Assembly (NCBI GenBank): GCA_946811185.2
Contig: OX328106.1
Coordinates: 48,744,311-48,808,310 of the forward strand
Length of the DNA: 64,000 nucleotides
Direction of reading: 5' to 3'
DNA from: Hippopus hippopus
Lineage: Eukaryota > Mollusca > Bivalvia > Cardiida > Cardiidae
Below the pieces are notes generated by a model. The model was not told the origin of the DNA, searched no databases, and saw only the letters and a program-made list of their open reading frames with translations. The position numbers and the translations under genes were made by a program. Of the stretch, positions 52,964 to 63,439 are shown piece after piece (position 1 is the stretch's first letter; the number at the start of each line of letters is the position of its first letter).

Positions 52964-54908
52964 TTAATAGCAACTATGGTAAACCTATAGGGTTGCAAAC
53001 TCAACGCCCATCTCAATAACCGGGAATTAGTACCCTTCATGGACGACAGATAAACCATTAGCTGGTGATCTGTCTCCAGTTCGAATGCCTTGCCATACAA
53101 ATATTTACAGAACTTTTGGATAGCCCAGACAATCGCGAGACATTCTTTCTCGATAGTTGAGTAGTTCAACTCCCCACCCTTCAATTTTCGGCTTGCGTAA
53201 GGCACGGGTAACTTAACCCCACCCTCTCTTTGTAACAGAATTGCTCCTAGCCCGTACTCAGAGGCATCAGTCTGGAGAATAAAGCTCTCTGCACAGTCGG
53301 GCAATTTAAGAATGGGGCTCTTCATTAAAGCTTGCTTTAGCGAAGCAAAAGCTTTTTCCTGAGCTTCTTCCCACACGACCTTGTTTGGTTGTACCTTACG
53401 TGTGAGGTCGGTTAATGGTAAAGCTATCAAGCTAAAGTTCGGAACGTATTTCCGATAAAATCCCGCTGGTCCCAATAAGGACCTAACTTGACTCTTGGTC
53501 TTGGGTCGTTCTGCAGATTGGACAGCCTCAATCTTGTCTGGCATGGGACACATACCATTAAGCCCTACTACATGTCCCAAACAGTCTATCTCCTGACATG
53601 CAACGGAACACTTGCTTGGCTTGGCCGTAAGACAAGCGTTACGAAGACGTACTAGTAACTTTTTGAGAGTGTCCATATGTTCGGGAAAAGTCGCCGTAAA
53701 GACGATAATGTCGTCAATAAAATTGTCCGTGTTGGGTAACCTTTCCAACAACATCCGCATCATGCGGGTAAAGGTAGCACCCGCCGTAACCAGCCCAAAG
53801 GGCATTACAACAAATTGGAACAAACCAAGTGGTGTCTGAAAAGCAGTCTTCGCCTTTGAGTCCTTTTCAATGGGAATTTGCCAATAGCCTTTCGATAAAT
53901 CTAACTTTGAAAAATAACTACAACTGGCTAATTTGGCAAAAATGTCGTCCGTATTGGGTATTGGTTCGGCGTCAAATACCGTAATATTGTTAAGCGCCCT
54001 CATGTCTATACAAAAGCGGTTCGTCCAGTCTTTCTTCCTGATAATGACAATTGGGGAACTGTAAGGGCTGTCAGAAGGTTCAATAAAGCCTTGACTTAGC
54101 ATCGTCTGAACCTCGTTTTTCACTACATTGGTCATGGTATAAGGTAAGGGGTAAGGTTAGAATTAGAACTTGTTACTATCTCGTGTTCTAGCAAGTGAGT
54201 TCGACCCGGCACGTCCGACAACATGTCACTAAACTCACACAGTAAAGACCTTACCTGTAATAACTCGTCATCATTCAAGTGGTCCGAGATGTGTACGTCG
54301 ATCGGCCACTCCTTCCTTTGCACCTCGGGGATATGTAATACCTGCTCTACCTGATCCGTTTCCCCATCAGGTTCGATTACTGCTAACGCACATTTCCCTA
54401 TAACCCGATCAACATATAGTTTAAGCAAGTTTGCATGAAATGTTTTCTGTATTCCGTTCATGTCAATCCGGTAATCTACCGCACCAAGCTTCTCTACAAT
54501 ATTAAACGGACCCTTCCATTGCATAAGAAATTTATTATTGTCTGTAGGCAATAATACTAACACTTTATCTCCTACTTTCATGTTTCGTGTTCGGGACCGT
54601 TTGTTATAATATTTACAATACCTACTTGCTGCCTTCCGTAGGTTATCCCTAGATGACTGTGTTGTAATCTCTAACTTCTCTCTCAAGTCAGTCACATACT
54701 GGTAAGTAGACTTCACTTCCGGATCGGCAACCTCGTTTGACCACAACTCCTTCAGGATAGTCATGGGCCCACGAACATGCCAACCATAGACTAGTTCAAA
54801 CGGGGAAAACCCTAAAGACTCCTGGGGTACTTCTCGATATGCAAATAATGCAGCATTGATATACTTGTCCCAGTCTCTTGGTTTTTGGTGACATAGCCTT
54901 TTGAGCAT
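52945..54908 (-). pseudogene. Gypsy integrase C-terminus, RT and RNase H, truncated
   Basis: Continues in frame after the TAA with the integrase C-terminal part (LFAYREVPQESLGFSPFELV) and a linker (LLCEFSDMLSDVPGRT). A frameshift near 54160 leads to RT: MLSQGFIEPSDSPYSSPIV, FSKLDLSKGYWQIPI, VMPFGLVTAGATF and FIDDIIVF (about 53710). RNase H has LQTDASEYGLGAILLQ and ETDHQLMVYL, and ends prematurely at VAIKG where the element is cut off. Confidence 0.88.
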
Positions 54909-56747
54909 TTACTTTAAGGTACCATTAAACTTTTCCACGAGGCCATTGCACATGGGATGATAGGGTGTCGTAGTTAATTGTCTCATGGAGACTAAACGAT
55001 TTACCTCAGACATTAGTCCGGATACAAACTGCGTACCCATGTCACTCAACATCTCACGCGGTACACCAACTCTACAAAATATATCTACTAAAGCTTCCGC
55101 GACACGCTCGGTCACAATACTGGGTAAAGGCACTGCCTCTGGGAAGCGAGTAGCGTAGTCCACTAAGGTCAAAATATATCGACTGCCTTTCGCAGTAACC
55201 GGCTGAATTGGACCGATTAAGTCTACTGCAACACGCTGAAATGGTTCTTCAATCAGGGGCATTCTTTGTAAGGGAACTCTGACTGTTTTTCCCTTGGGAG
55301 TAGTTCGCTGACAGATGTCACAACTCTGACAGAAGCGACGTGTATCAGCTTGTACTCCTGGCCAATAGAACTCTGATAAAACTCAGAGAACTGTTTTCCT
55401 GGTCCCCAGATGTGCACCCATAATGGATTCATGTGCTAAGCGCATAACCGTTTCTCTATGGGGTTTTGATACAACTAATTGGTTATAAATATGTCCGTTA
55501 TCGACAGTCGGCGACTTAAATTCTCTAAACAATAGCCCCTCTTTTTTATAAAACCGGGCCTTGCCATTTTCCGACAATCTTCCGTCCCTTTCCCACTGCC
55601 GAACCTTCCCTAATGTGGGGTCATTCAAGTGATCTGCTTTGAGCTCGTCCCGAGTAATGTCTTTCCTAAAGATCTCGGGGACATTCAGACCCTTGTAAGC
55701 TTGGGTTCTTACCCTCCCCTGATTCCTAGTCTCTACTGCCCCTATGCTTTCATCTAAATTAATTTCCTCCGGTTTGTCCGGATCTAGCGCCCAGGGAATA
55801 TTTCCTACCATGATATCATATAACGGATTATCGAAACACCATGCTTGTACCCTTCCGGTAAAGTAAGGAGTCTCGATATCCACGTCTGCCATAGGTACTC
55901 TCAAGACTGATCCATCTGCTAGACGAATCAACTGAGTCTTTCCTGAGAACCAGCCTTCCGGTACTAGACTCTTCCTAACCACTACCCCGCTGCATCCAGT
56001 ATCCCTCAGAACATTCACTAATTTACTAGCCAACTTACCCCGCAAAACAGGCATGGAACTCTGTACACTGGAGGCCAAATGCACGGCGACGGGTTCTGTA
56101 CCGCAGGTGGGCATGTGTGCACCTGACATGGTAACTGTTTCTGTGACCGGCGTACAGGCCCCACACGTACTGACAACTTCCTTCTCATCCTCTTCCGTAC
56201 ATTCTTCACCTGAAACCCCTCCCACCTTATTCCTACTGGGACATTCCCGGGCAATATGATTGCTTTTCCCACATGTGAAACATTTCCTACTTGGACAGTT
56301 ACTTGCTATGTGGCCAGGCTGCTGACACTTAAAGCAGCTTCTACCAGTACTACTATTCCCACTACCCTGATTCCCTTGTCCGGACTGGCCACTAGCTCCA
56401 CCTTTCCCTTCCACCTTCCCTTGGCCAGTTTTCTTAACTTGTTTAGTTAAACTCACTGTGGTGGCCACCCACGCACTCCTATACACGTCAGCGAGGTTAG
56501 CTACCTCGTCAGCAGTCTTGCACTGCTTTTCCAATAAAAATGTTTTCAAGTCAACATTGCATATGAATAAAAATTGGTCACGAACTATAAAATCAAACAA
56601 ACTGTCATAGTCCTCAGCTATCCCGGATAACTCAATCCACCTCCGGAAGTAGCTCCGTAGGCGGGTATTAAACTGACAAAAACCTCTCAACTGCTTCCGG
56701 TTTACTCGACCTAAACTTTCGTCTAAACGTCTCCTCGGACAGGTCAT
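54909..56747 (-). pseudogene. Gypsy gag zinc knuckles, protease and integrase, with nonsense codons
   Basis: Two CCHC knuckles CFKCQQPGHIASNC and CFTCGKSNHIAREC (about 56250-56340); aspartic protease motif LRDTGCSGVVV (about 56000); integrase zinc-binding start HRETVMRLAHESIMGAHLG. An in-frame TGA at about 55383 lies inside KTVL-VLSEFYWPG, probably a decayed CGA. HHCC cysteines follow (CQSCDICQR). The core then runs AVDLIGPIQPV, LSDMGTQFVSG and VEKFNGTLK. An in-frame TAA closes it at 54909. Confidence 0.85.
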
Positions 56748-57160
56748 ACCTCTGTAACAAAGATTCCTTTAAAAAGTCATAGTCGGTAGCTTTGTCAATC
56801 GGCATTAATGCATAAATATCTAATGCCTTACCCTTAAGCAACGCACTCAAATAGATTGCAGTGGCATACATCTCGAATCGCTTTATATAGCTATCCATCT
56901 CATCACGCGCCTCGTCAAACGGAGGAATCTTAGGCCCTCGGGGGGTACAGGCCCCTGATCGATAACCACTCCCCCTTTCCCAGCTAACTCTTGTTTCTCT
57001 AACTGAAACCTCCTCTCTCTTTTTCTTGACTATCCTTCTCTCTTTCAAGGGCTCTTTCGTCCCTTAACCTATCCTGCTCACCCTTCACAAAGGCTTGTAG
57101 GTCCTTTCCCTCAAGGCCAAAAGCCTTACCTGCTTCCACCAACTTCGTAATGTCGGCCAT
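56668..57160 (-). pseudogene. Gypsy gag N-terminal part, frameshifted
   Basis: Starts MADITKLVEAGKAFG at 57160. It shifts frame near 57010-57040, continues with IPPFDEARDEMDSYIKRFEM (about 56900) and LLKGKALDIYALM, then shifts again near 56690-56740. A block is missing between FEMYATA and YLSALLKGKA compared with related gag proteins (family knowledge). Confidence 0.8.
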
Positions 57161-57269
57161 AGTGACGACACTACCAACTTGATATAAGGGGTGATAGAAT
57201 AATAGTATTAATAAAAATAATAATGACACGTTAAAATCAACCACTGGCGGCCCTACTCTCACAACAAAA

Positions 57270-58272
57270 AACAAGAGGGCCAAGATGGCCCTGGATCGCT
57301 CACCTGAATTTTTGAGAGGACCATAGCCATTTTTTTTTTTTTTTTTTTTTGAAGTATTGAAATTTTGGAAATTTTTTGCCAAGCAATTTTGAAAAGGTCA
57401 CCTGTAAAAATCATTTCAAAATCTGTCACCACCGCTACAATCATCACCATAGCCATGTTTTTGACGAATCAGAATTCTGCAAATAAATTTTGGGATAGGT
57501 CACCCAAGGACCATTTCTTAAACAAGAGCAGATGCCCGATAGTGGCTAAAAATATTAAGTCGAACAAAAGCACCGCATGCGGGTGCCAACGATTGGCTGT
57601 TGGGTGCTGGATAGTAAGTTAAAATTTTAAGTTGAAAAAGGGGCATAATTTGGACAAAATGATTTTAGAGTTATCTGCCCTTGTTGGGTTGCTCTTTTAC
57701 TAGTGAACAATTATTCCAAGTTTCAAGTACATGTGTTGACTGGAAGCCGAGAGATAACAAAATGTCAAAGTTTTTGCACAATGACAACTACAACAACGCA
57801 GACGACAACAACAACAGAGCTATGACAATACCTCAATATTTTCTTCGAAAACAGCCGAGCTAAAAAAAGGGGCATAATATAAGGATCATTTCTGTGAAAC
57901 TATTTCAAAATCTGACCAGTGGTTTCAGAGAAGAAGAATTTTTAAGAATTTCTACCATGTCCGTATAGTGCAAATAGCCCCCCATCACTACAGCCATGTT
58001 TCTTGACGGATCAAAATTTCGCGAACAATTTTTCAAAAGGGGCACCCAAGGAATATTTCTGTGAAATAATTTCAAAATCTGACGAGTGGTTTAAGAGAAG
58101 AAGAATTTCAAAGAATTTCTTTAAGTCCATACAGTGCAAAGAGCCCCCCCCCCCCCCGCCATGTTTTTCGACGGATCAAAATTTCGCGAACATTTTTTGA
58201 AAAGGGTCACCCAAGGAACATTTCTGTAAAATTATTTCAAAATCTGACGAGTGGTTTAAGAAATGAAGAATT
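57270..58272 (+). mobile_element. Tandem-core element, family 4, interrupted
   Basis: Head CAAGAGGGCCAAGATGGCCC, as in family 1. The core consists of ~165-bp units with AGCCATGTTTTTCGACGGAT, CAAAATTTCGCGAACA and ATTTCTGTGAAATAATTTC. A C run at 58146-58157 lies in one unit. A dispersed repeat (57515-57870) interrupts the first unit. Confidence 0.7.
57515..57870 (+). mobile_element. Dispersed CAAGAGC repeat, nested
   Basis: AACAAGAGCAGATGCCCGAT to TCGAAAACAGCCGAGCTAAA. Related to 12288-12500, with an extra ACAACTACAACAACGCAGAC segment. Confidence 0.65.
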
Positions 58273-58275
58273 TCA

Positions 58276-59056
58276 ATGTTACGCATACATGTTATCGCAT
58301 ACATACTAATCATACAACACAATAGCCCAAATCAACTATACACGGAGTTATAAATACGAATATAACATATTACACCAATACATAACGCAATCTATCTTTA
58401 TACAGCATCCTTCCACAATGTTTCCGTACATGACGCAACTTTATACACATACACAATATAGTGCAACATAACTTAAGGTAGCTCGCCCTACAAACTAAAG
58501 GACGCGAAAACGAAAAGCTTACTATAAGGACATATGCAAATGACGACCTACACCATTATTTTGCATGAAAATCAACATAGGCTCACTTTCCAGCAAAATA
58601 ATGAAATAAAATCTTGAGGGTTGAGGCACACAAATAGATAAAAATATATATATATACATCCAAAATGACATACAAGAAATCTACAGAATAACCAACATAA
58701 AAGAACGCTCACTCACCCCAAAAGGTAACAAATATATTCTAAGAATTCCACGTCCTCACGTCCTAGCAACAACACTACTAATAATGACTGCCCGCCGACA
58801 CCCTGAATGAGGCAGTAATTAAACCCGCCGGCGAACCGTGTTCACCGGGCATGGTCATTGAGAAAGCATGACGCTTGCTTGTCACAACCATGCCAGGTGA
58901 ACACTTACAAGTAAAAATCACATGCGCTCAACAAACTAAACAAACACATCCACCCTGAATATTGGCCTCACCCTACACTCACCCTGCGCCCGGTAAACTT
59001 AATGTGACAGTAAAACAAACTACCGTCAATGATATTAACAAGTGTGTCACACATAA
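58276..59056. other. Unassigned stretch, candidate LTR remnant
   Basis: Distinct base composition (C/A-rich plus strand). It starts TGTTACGCATACATGTTATC and ends CACACATAACA, TG...CA-like. A 16-bp-arm hairpin lies at about 58850-58912 (GTTCACCGGGCATGGT and ACCATGCCAGGTGAAC). It sits on the 5' side of the gypsy element, so an LTR is possible, but there is no second copy to confirm it. Confidence 0.35.
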
Positions 59057-59439
59057 CACATTTTTAAATCATCCAACAACCAGTTTCCCTTAACTCGAAA
59101 TTGAAACTTTTCTGTTGAATCAGACAATCTATGAATATTCGAAATGCATGTAATTTGTTGTAATTTATTTTCGAATGCGATGATGAGAAGGCTTTACTAG
59201 CCTCACAAAAACAATAAACATCTTTAATTCCATCATTCTTTGGCAAAACTGAGGTTTATTTAGGCGTTTCATTCTTTCTCATTGAAGTTCAAAAGTTTGC
59301 TGAAACATGTAAATCTATTGCACTGTCCTTAGCCCCCGAAATTCGGACTTTTTGTACTTATCCTTATCCTTGTGTAAATTAGTGAAAGCATCTATAAAGT
59401 TAACGAGTAAGTAGGTTGATCTTACCACCACGGGTCCAA
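59057..59439. other. Unassigned stretch
   Basis: AT-rich, with no gene, RNA or repeat recognised. Confidence 0.55.
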
Positions 59440-59530
59440 GTATTCTGGTTACCAGTATTTTCTCCTTTACTCATAATGTTTTCCAAAGCCTCTCTCCTGA
59501 GGGTCTGTATTCAAGGGATAAGTAAAATAA
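59440..59530. mobile_element. TTAA-type MITE fragment
   Basis: GGTTACCAGTATTTTCTCCT, TAATGTTTTCCAAAGCCTCT and CTCCTGAGGGTC; only the right half remains. Confidence 0.65.
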
Positions 59531-59696
59531 AATTGAAAGTTAGTTATCCAACAGACTTTATTGGTGATTGAAACAGCAATTTTCTTGTCTTAGATGGGGT
59601 TTTTCTATGCCTTTTTTTTTTTTGCAAATACTTCCTAAAATGACATTTATACATACCTTTGTGCATATATTACGATTCTTATTGATCCGTGATGGA

Positions 59697-59925
59697 TTAA
59701 CTTTTTACCAAACGACAAAATTTAAGACTCGACAAAATTCAAAGCATTTGCAGAGGACAAATTTTATGTAGCTCATAGGATGGTTGTTCCCTTTGAAAGG
59801 GAAGAAAACACTGTGGAAAAATGAGAAAATGCTGGTTACCAGCATTTTCTCCTTTTTTCACAATGTTTTCAAAAGGCTTCTTTCTCAGGGTCGTTAAAAC
59901 ACGTGATTGTATGGTAAAGAGTGAA
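59697..59925. mobile_element. TTAA-type MITE, complete copy
   Basis: TTAACTTTTTACCAAACGAC start, the palindrome GAGAAAATGCTGGTTACC with its complement, CTCAGGGTCGTTAAAACACG, and end TGGTAAAGAGTGAA. About 229 bp, the same layout as 35014-35242 in the opposite orientation. Confidence 0.85.
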
Positions 59926-60175
59926 GCTGTTCTCGAGGTCTTCCACATAGTTTTATCCACCGAAGACATTTTTCGAGATGTATTCTCGACTTTGGAAATG
60001 GAATGAATTTAATTCCCCCCTGCAGTCTATCTGGATAACGATTATCAGTGTCACACAATCCTTAACTATACCTTTTCACCATTTCACAGATTTTTATTGA
60101 CCGATAACACAACTGCTGTTTTGATAATTAAATAGATACGATCAAATTATCTCATGTTCATAACAAATTGTGTCT
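59926..60175. other. Unassigned stretch
   Basis: No gene or repeat recognised. Confidence 0.5.
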
Positions 60176-60275
60176 AACCTTTTTGTTTACATGACGCCCA
60201 ATCCTCCGTTTTGATTGGCCGATAAGACCTGCGAAGACCTGTCAATCAAAATCAGCAGAAAGGTCAATTCTAATG
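60176..60275 (-). repeat. Relative of the 17396 insertion edge (minus)
   Basis: TTTGTTTACATGACGC, TTTTGATTGGCCGATAAGAC and TGTCAATCAAAATCAGCAGA are the reverse complement of 17400-17475. A family 1 unit fragment (TTTTGGACTGAAAATGTGG) follows immediately. Confidence 0.65.
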
Positions 60276-60827
60276 GCTTTTGGACTGAAAATGTGGTTAT
60301 GGAGGCATTTAATGAAACTTATAATGTTTGTTTATGATCAAGAATTTCCTACACGCTAAAATCTTTAAATTGCTCCGTAACTAAGTACCCACCTGTTGTT
60401 TAGCATCTTCTACGGACGAATTATCAAATGAATTGTTTTCAAACATATGCAAAATAAAAAGGCGAGATGACGTTTATATGTGTAGCAAATTTTAGCATGA
60501 TCGGGACTCTAGTTTGCTTATAAATTGACCAGTCCGGGAACTTTTCGACTGCACCTCGTATAGCTTGTGTTTGTATAGGGGGACACTTATATGGCCTTGC
60601 TATAAAAACTAGCTTTTGTAGTGACATGGTTGAGCGTTCGCCTTGGGACCTGGAGGTTCAGGGTTCAATGCTCGCCCAAGGAGGGTATTTGTCAGAACTG
60701 TTACAAGTACACTAGATTGTAATTTCACCTATGGAAAGAGGTCAAGTTTCTATTTAGTCATCTCACGCCCTTTGTTTTCTATTTCTCTATATGTATTTTT
60801 TTCCTGTTGTCTGGTTTCAGATCTTTT
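60276..60827. other. Unassigned stretch leading to family 3
   Basis: 60605-60680 (TGGTTGAGCGTTCGCCTTGG, GAGGTTCAGGGTTCAATGCTC) looks like a decayed tRNA-SINE head with A and B boxes. 60715-60830 resembles 23430-23560. No protein gene. Confidence 0.5.
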
Positions 60828-62080
60828 CATGCCCAAGAAATAATTTTCGGGGGCATATAGTTTTGTGTAGTCCGTCAATCTGTCCGTCCGTCTGTCCGTC
60901 TGTCTTTTTTTCTGTCATTTGTGTGTCCTTTGTGTCCGGGCCATAACTTTTTCCCTATGACTCGATTTCAAAAAAACTTTGCACAAACGTTAACCACGTT
61001 AAGACGATGTGTCATGCGCAAGAGTGATGTCCGTAGGTAAAAGGTCAAGGTCACAGCAAGGTCAAATGTGTTGGGGTAGTATTCGTGTGTGTTAACCACA
61101 TCAAGATGATGTGTCATGCGCAAGAGTCATGTCTATAGGTCAAAGCTCAAGGTCACACCAATGTCAAATTTGGGAAGGGTAGTATTCGTGTCTGGTCTAT
61201 AACTTTTTCCCTATGGCTCAATTTCAAAGTACCTTTGCACAGATGTTAACCACATGAAGACAATGTGTAATTCGCAAGGGTCATGTCTGCAGGTTAAAGG
61301 TCAAGGACACAGCAAGGTCAAATTTGTTTACGGGGGGTAGTATTCGTGTCCGGCCTCTAATTTTTTAAATTCTTAATAGTTTATGAATTTCAGTATAACT
61401 CTGTAGAATCGTTAGCACATAAAGACGAAGTGTCGCGCGCTAAAAAAACAAAAACACATGTCAGTAGGTCAAAGGTCAAGGTCACATCAAGGTCAAAAAA
61501 AAGAAATACGTTTTAAAAGAGAAATTTGGGGCAGTTATGTCAGTGTCCGGCCTGTAACTTTTCTAAATTATAAGTGAATTTCAATACAACTATGTAGAAT
61601 TGTCAACCACATTTTAAAAAAAAGGTGTAACTCGCGAGAATGATGTCCAAAGGTCAAAGTCAAGGCAAGGTCAAACGCCTGTTTTGTGGCTGGGCCTTAA
61701 CTTTTTTCTCTATTTCTTAATTTCACAATGCTTTTGCACAAATGTTAACCACATAAATTCGATGTGTCCCGCGCAGGAATCATGTGTGAATGTTAAAGGT
61801 CAAGGTTACAGCAATTCAAATGTTTTTTGGGGGTAATGTTTGTGTCCGACCTGTTAAAATTTAAATAATGCATGAATTTCAGTGTAACCTTGTAGAGTTG
61901 TCAATTACAGGTAAATGATGTGTCATGCACAAGTTATCTGTAGGTCAAAATTCAAGGTCAAGGTAAGGTCAGAAATTGTTGTAAATGTTGTGTCCATAGG
62001 CAATGTTCATGTGAACGGCTCGTAGGAAAAGGGTACTATTTTCGAGGGCATCAGTCACTTCTCTGTGACACGACTTGTTT
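60828..62080 (+). mobile_element. Tandem-core element, family 3
   Basis: Starts ATGCCCAAGAAATAATTTTC, GGGGGCATATAG, with GTCCGTCTGTC repeats, and continues in about seven ~160-bp units (TGTGTCCGG, AACCACATAAAGACGATGTG, GGTCAAGGTCACAGCAAGGTC). It ends GAGGGCATCAGTCACTTCTC, TGTGACACGACTTGTT. Start and end are complementary around GGGGGCATATAG/GAGGGCATC. Confidence 0.75.
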
Positions 62081-62444
62081 CTTTAAATCATTTATTTTTC
62101 TGATTGGTAACTATAGGTAAACACATTTTTCTACAGTTTTGTCACTTCATCTGTGATATGTATATACACATGTGACCTTATTCTTTGAAGAATTAATATT
62201 TTGACAAGAAAATGTACTATGTTCTGGTATAATGACACTTTGAATTCCTTAGGGAATAATTAAAACACAATGAAAAATAACACTCTATTGTTCAATATTT
62301 CAGCTATTGCCTTTTTCAAGAGTTAGAAACACTTTATCCACTAGAACATTTTTTTAAAGTGTATCATTGCAGCCATATTGTTTTACTAATAAGAAGTGAC
62401 GTCAACTATGCTACGCAACGTAACGTCAACGTTCTCGCGCTCTG
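62081..62444. other. Unassigned stretch
   Basis: 3' flank of the Penelope-like fragment. CAACGTAACGTCAACGTTCTC near 62415 is a short local repeat. No gene. Confidence 0.5.
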
Positions 62445-63396
62445 TCAAACATCAATCAAAGTTATATGAAATTGCGCGTCTGTGACATTACAACCCAGTG
62501 GTTGGACGGTCTGCAACTTTTTAATCCATGCTGATTCGTGTATTTGACGTTCTGTCTTGTCTGCGGAGTACATTTTTTTCAGGATAGTGAATTTAAAGTC
62601 GGAACTCGAATGGTTTTCTTGGGAAAAATGGAAGTTTATTGGCTTGTCTCTTTCTAAACGGACGTCTCTCAGGTGTTCCCGCTTCCTTTCATGTAGCTGT
62701 CTCTCAGTTTCACCGACATACACTACTATTTCACAACGCCTGCAACTGATGGCATACACCACGTTGTTCACTTTACAATTGACGTTTGATGGGACGTTAT
62801 ACGTTCTTCTAGAATTAATGTCTACAACTTGATTGTCTGAAATAATTTCAAACATTTCACAGTTGGATTTACAAATATCCTTGTTATTTCGTATAGCCCG
62901 ATTTGTTTTGCTATGCACCAGCATGTCACTGAGATTCCTGTCCCTTCTAAATGCTACTATGGGGGGTTCTTGAAAAACTTGCCTCATGCGCTCAGATTCA
63001 TGTAATACTCTGGTATGCTTCGACACTGTTCTGTGAATATTTGGTAAAAGGTGTGAATAAGTCAGGACCAGTGGTACCCAAGTAATTTTCTTCTTGTCAG
63101 TTTTATTTTTATTTTCTTTCAACAATTTGTCTCTATCGAGGATGTCGACTTTCTCTAGCTGTGATTCGATGGTTTTCCCACTGAACCCTCTTTGTCTTAG
63201 TTTTTGTTTCAAAGCTCTTCTCTGTTTATGATAGTCTTCATCTTTTTCACAGATTCTTTTAAGGCGAAGCCCGAGGCTATAGGCTAACCCTTTCTTTGTT
63301 GATGGGGGATGGCATGATTTGTTGTTCAGATACAATTGTTTATCTGTTGGTTTAACATATAGGTCTGTGTATATGTGACCGTTTTCAATTTGGGGG
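62445..63396 (-). pseudogene. Penelope-like element, 3' part with GIY-YIG nuclease
   Basis: The minus frame is open from a break at about 63396 to the stop at 62445. It begins inside the RT C-terminal region (GHIYTDLYVKPTDKQLYL, typical of Penelope-like RTs). It continues through a basic linker, a Cys pair region (ICKSNCEMF) and the GIY-YIG nuclease: VVYAISCRRC, VVYVGETERQLHERKREH, then the DKTERQIHESAWIKKL region. The RT core is missing. At the break the sequence switches to GGGATTGTTTGGTAAAAGATTAA, resembling a TTAA-type MITE end. The remaining frame is undamaged. Confidence 0.9.
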
Positions 63397-63439
63397 ATTG
63401 TTTGGTAAAAGATTAAATTGCATCACTTTACTAAAACGA

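Larger units (their letters stand above)
25165..52965 (+). repeat. Segmental duplication, copy B
   Basis: Counterpart of copy A, lengthened mainly by a 13.4-kb insertion (38577-51970) and by a tandem-core element (33117-34505). At the right end the match to copy A stops inside a MITE near 52963, where a gypsy-like element begins. The copy carries the frameshifted TLR paralogue. Confidence 0.9.
52964..57265 (-). mobile_element. Ty3/gypsy-like retrotransposon, integrase before RT, decayed
   Basis: Minus-strand order: gag (57160 down to about 56400), CCHC knuckles, protease, integrase (HHCC then catalytic core), then RT and RNase H. The sequences are gypsy-like, but integrase precedes RT, as in Ty1/copia. 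That order is known from the Gmr1-type group of Ty3/gypsy elements. The 3' end is missing: the RNase H frame breaks off at 52963 against a MITE, with no 3' LTR. Numerous stops and frameshifts show it is dead. Confidence 0.85.
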
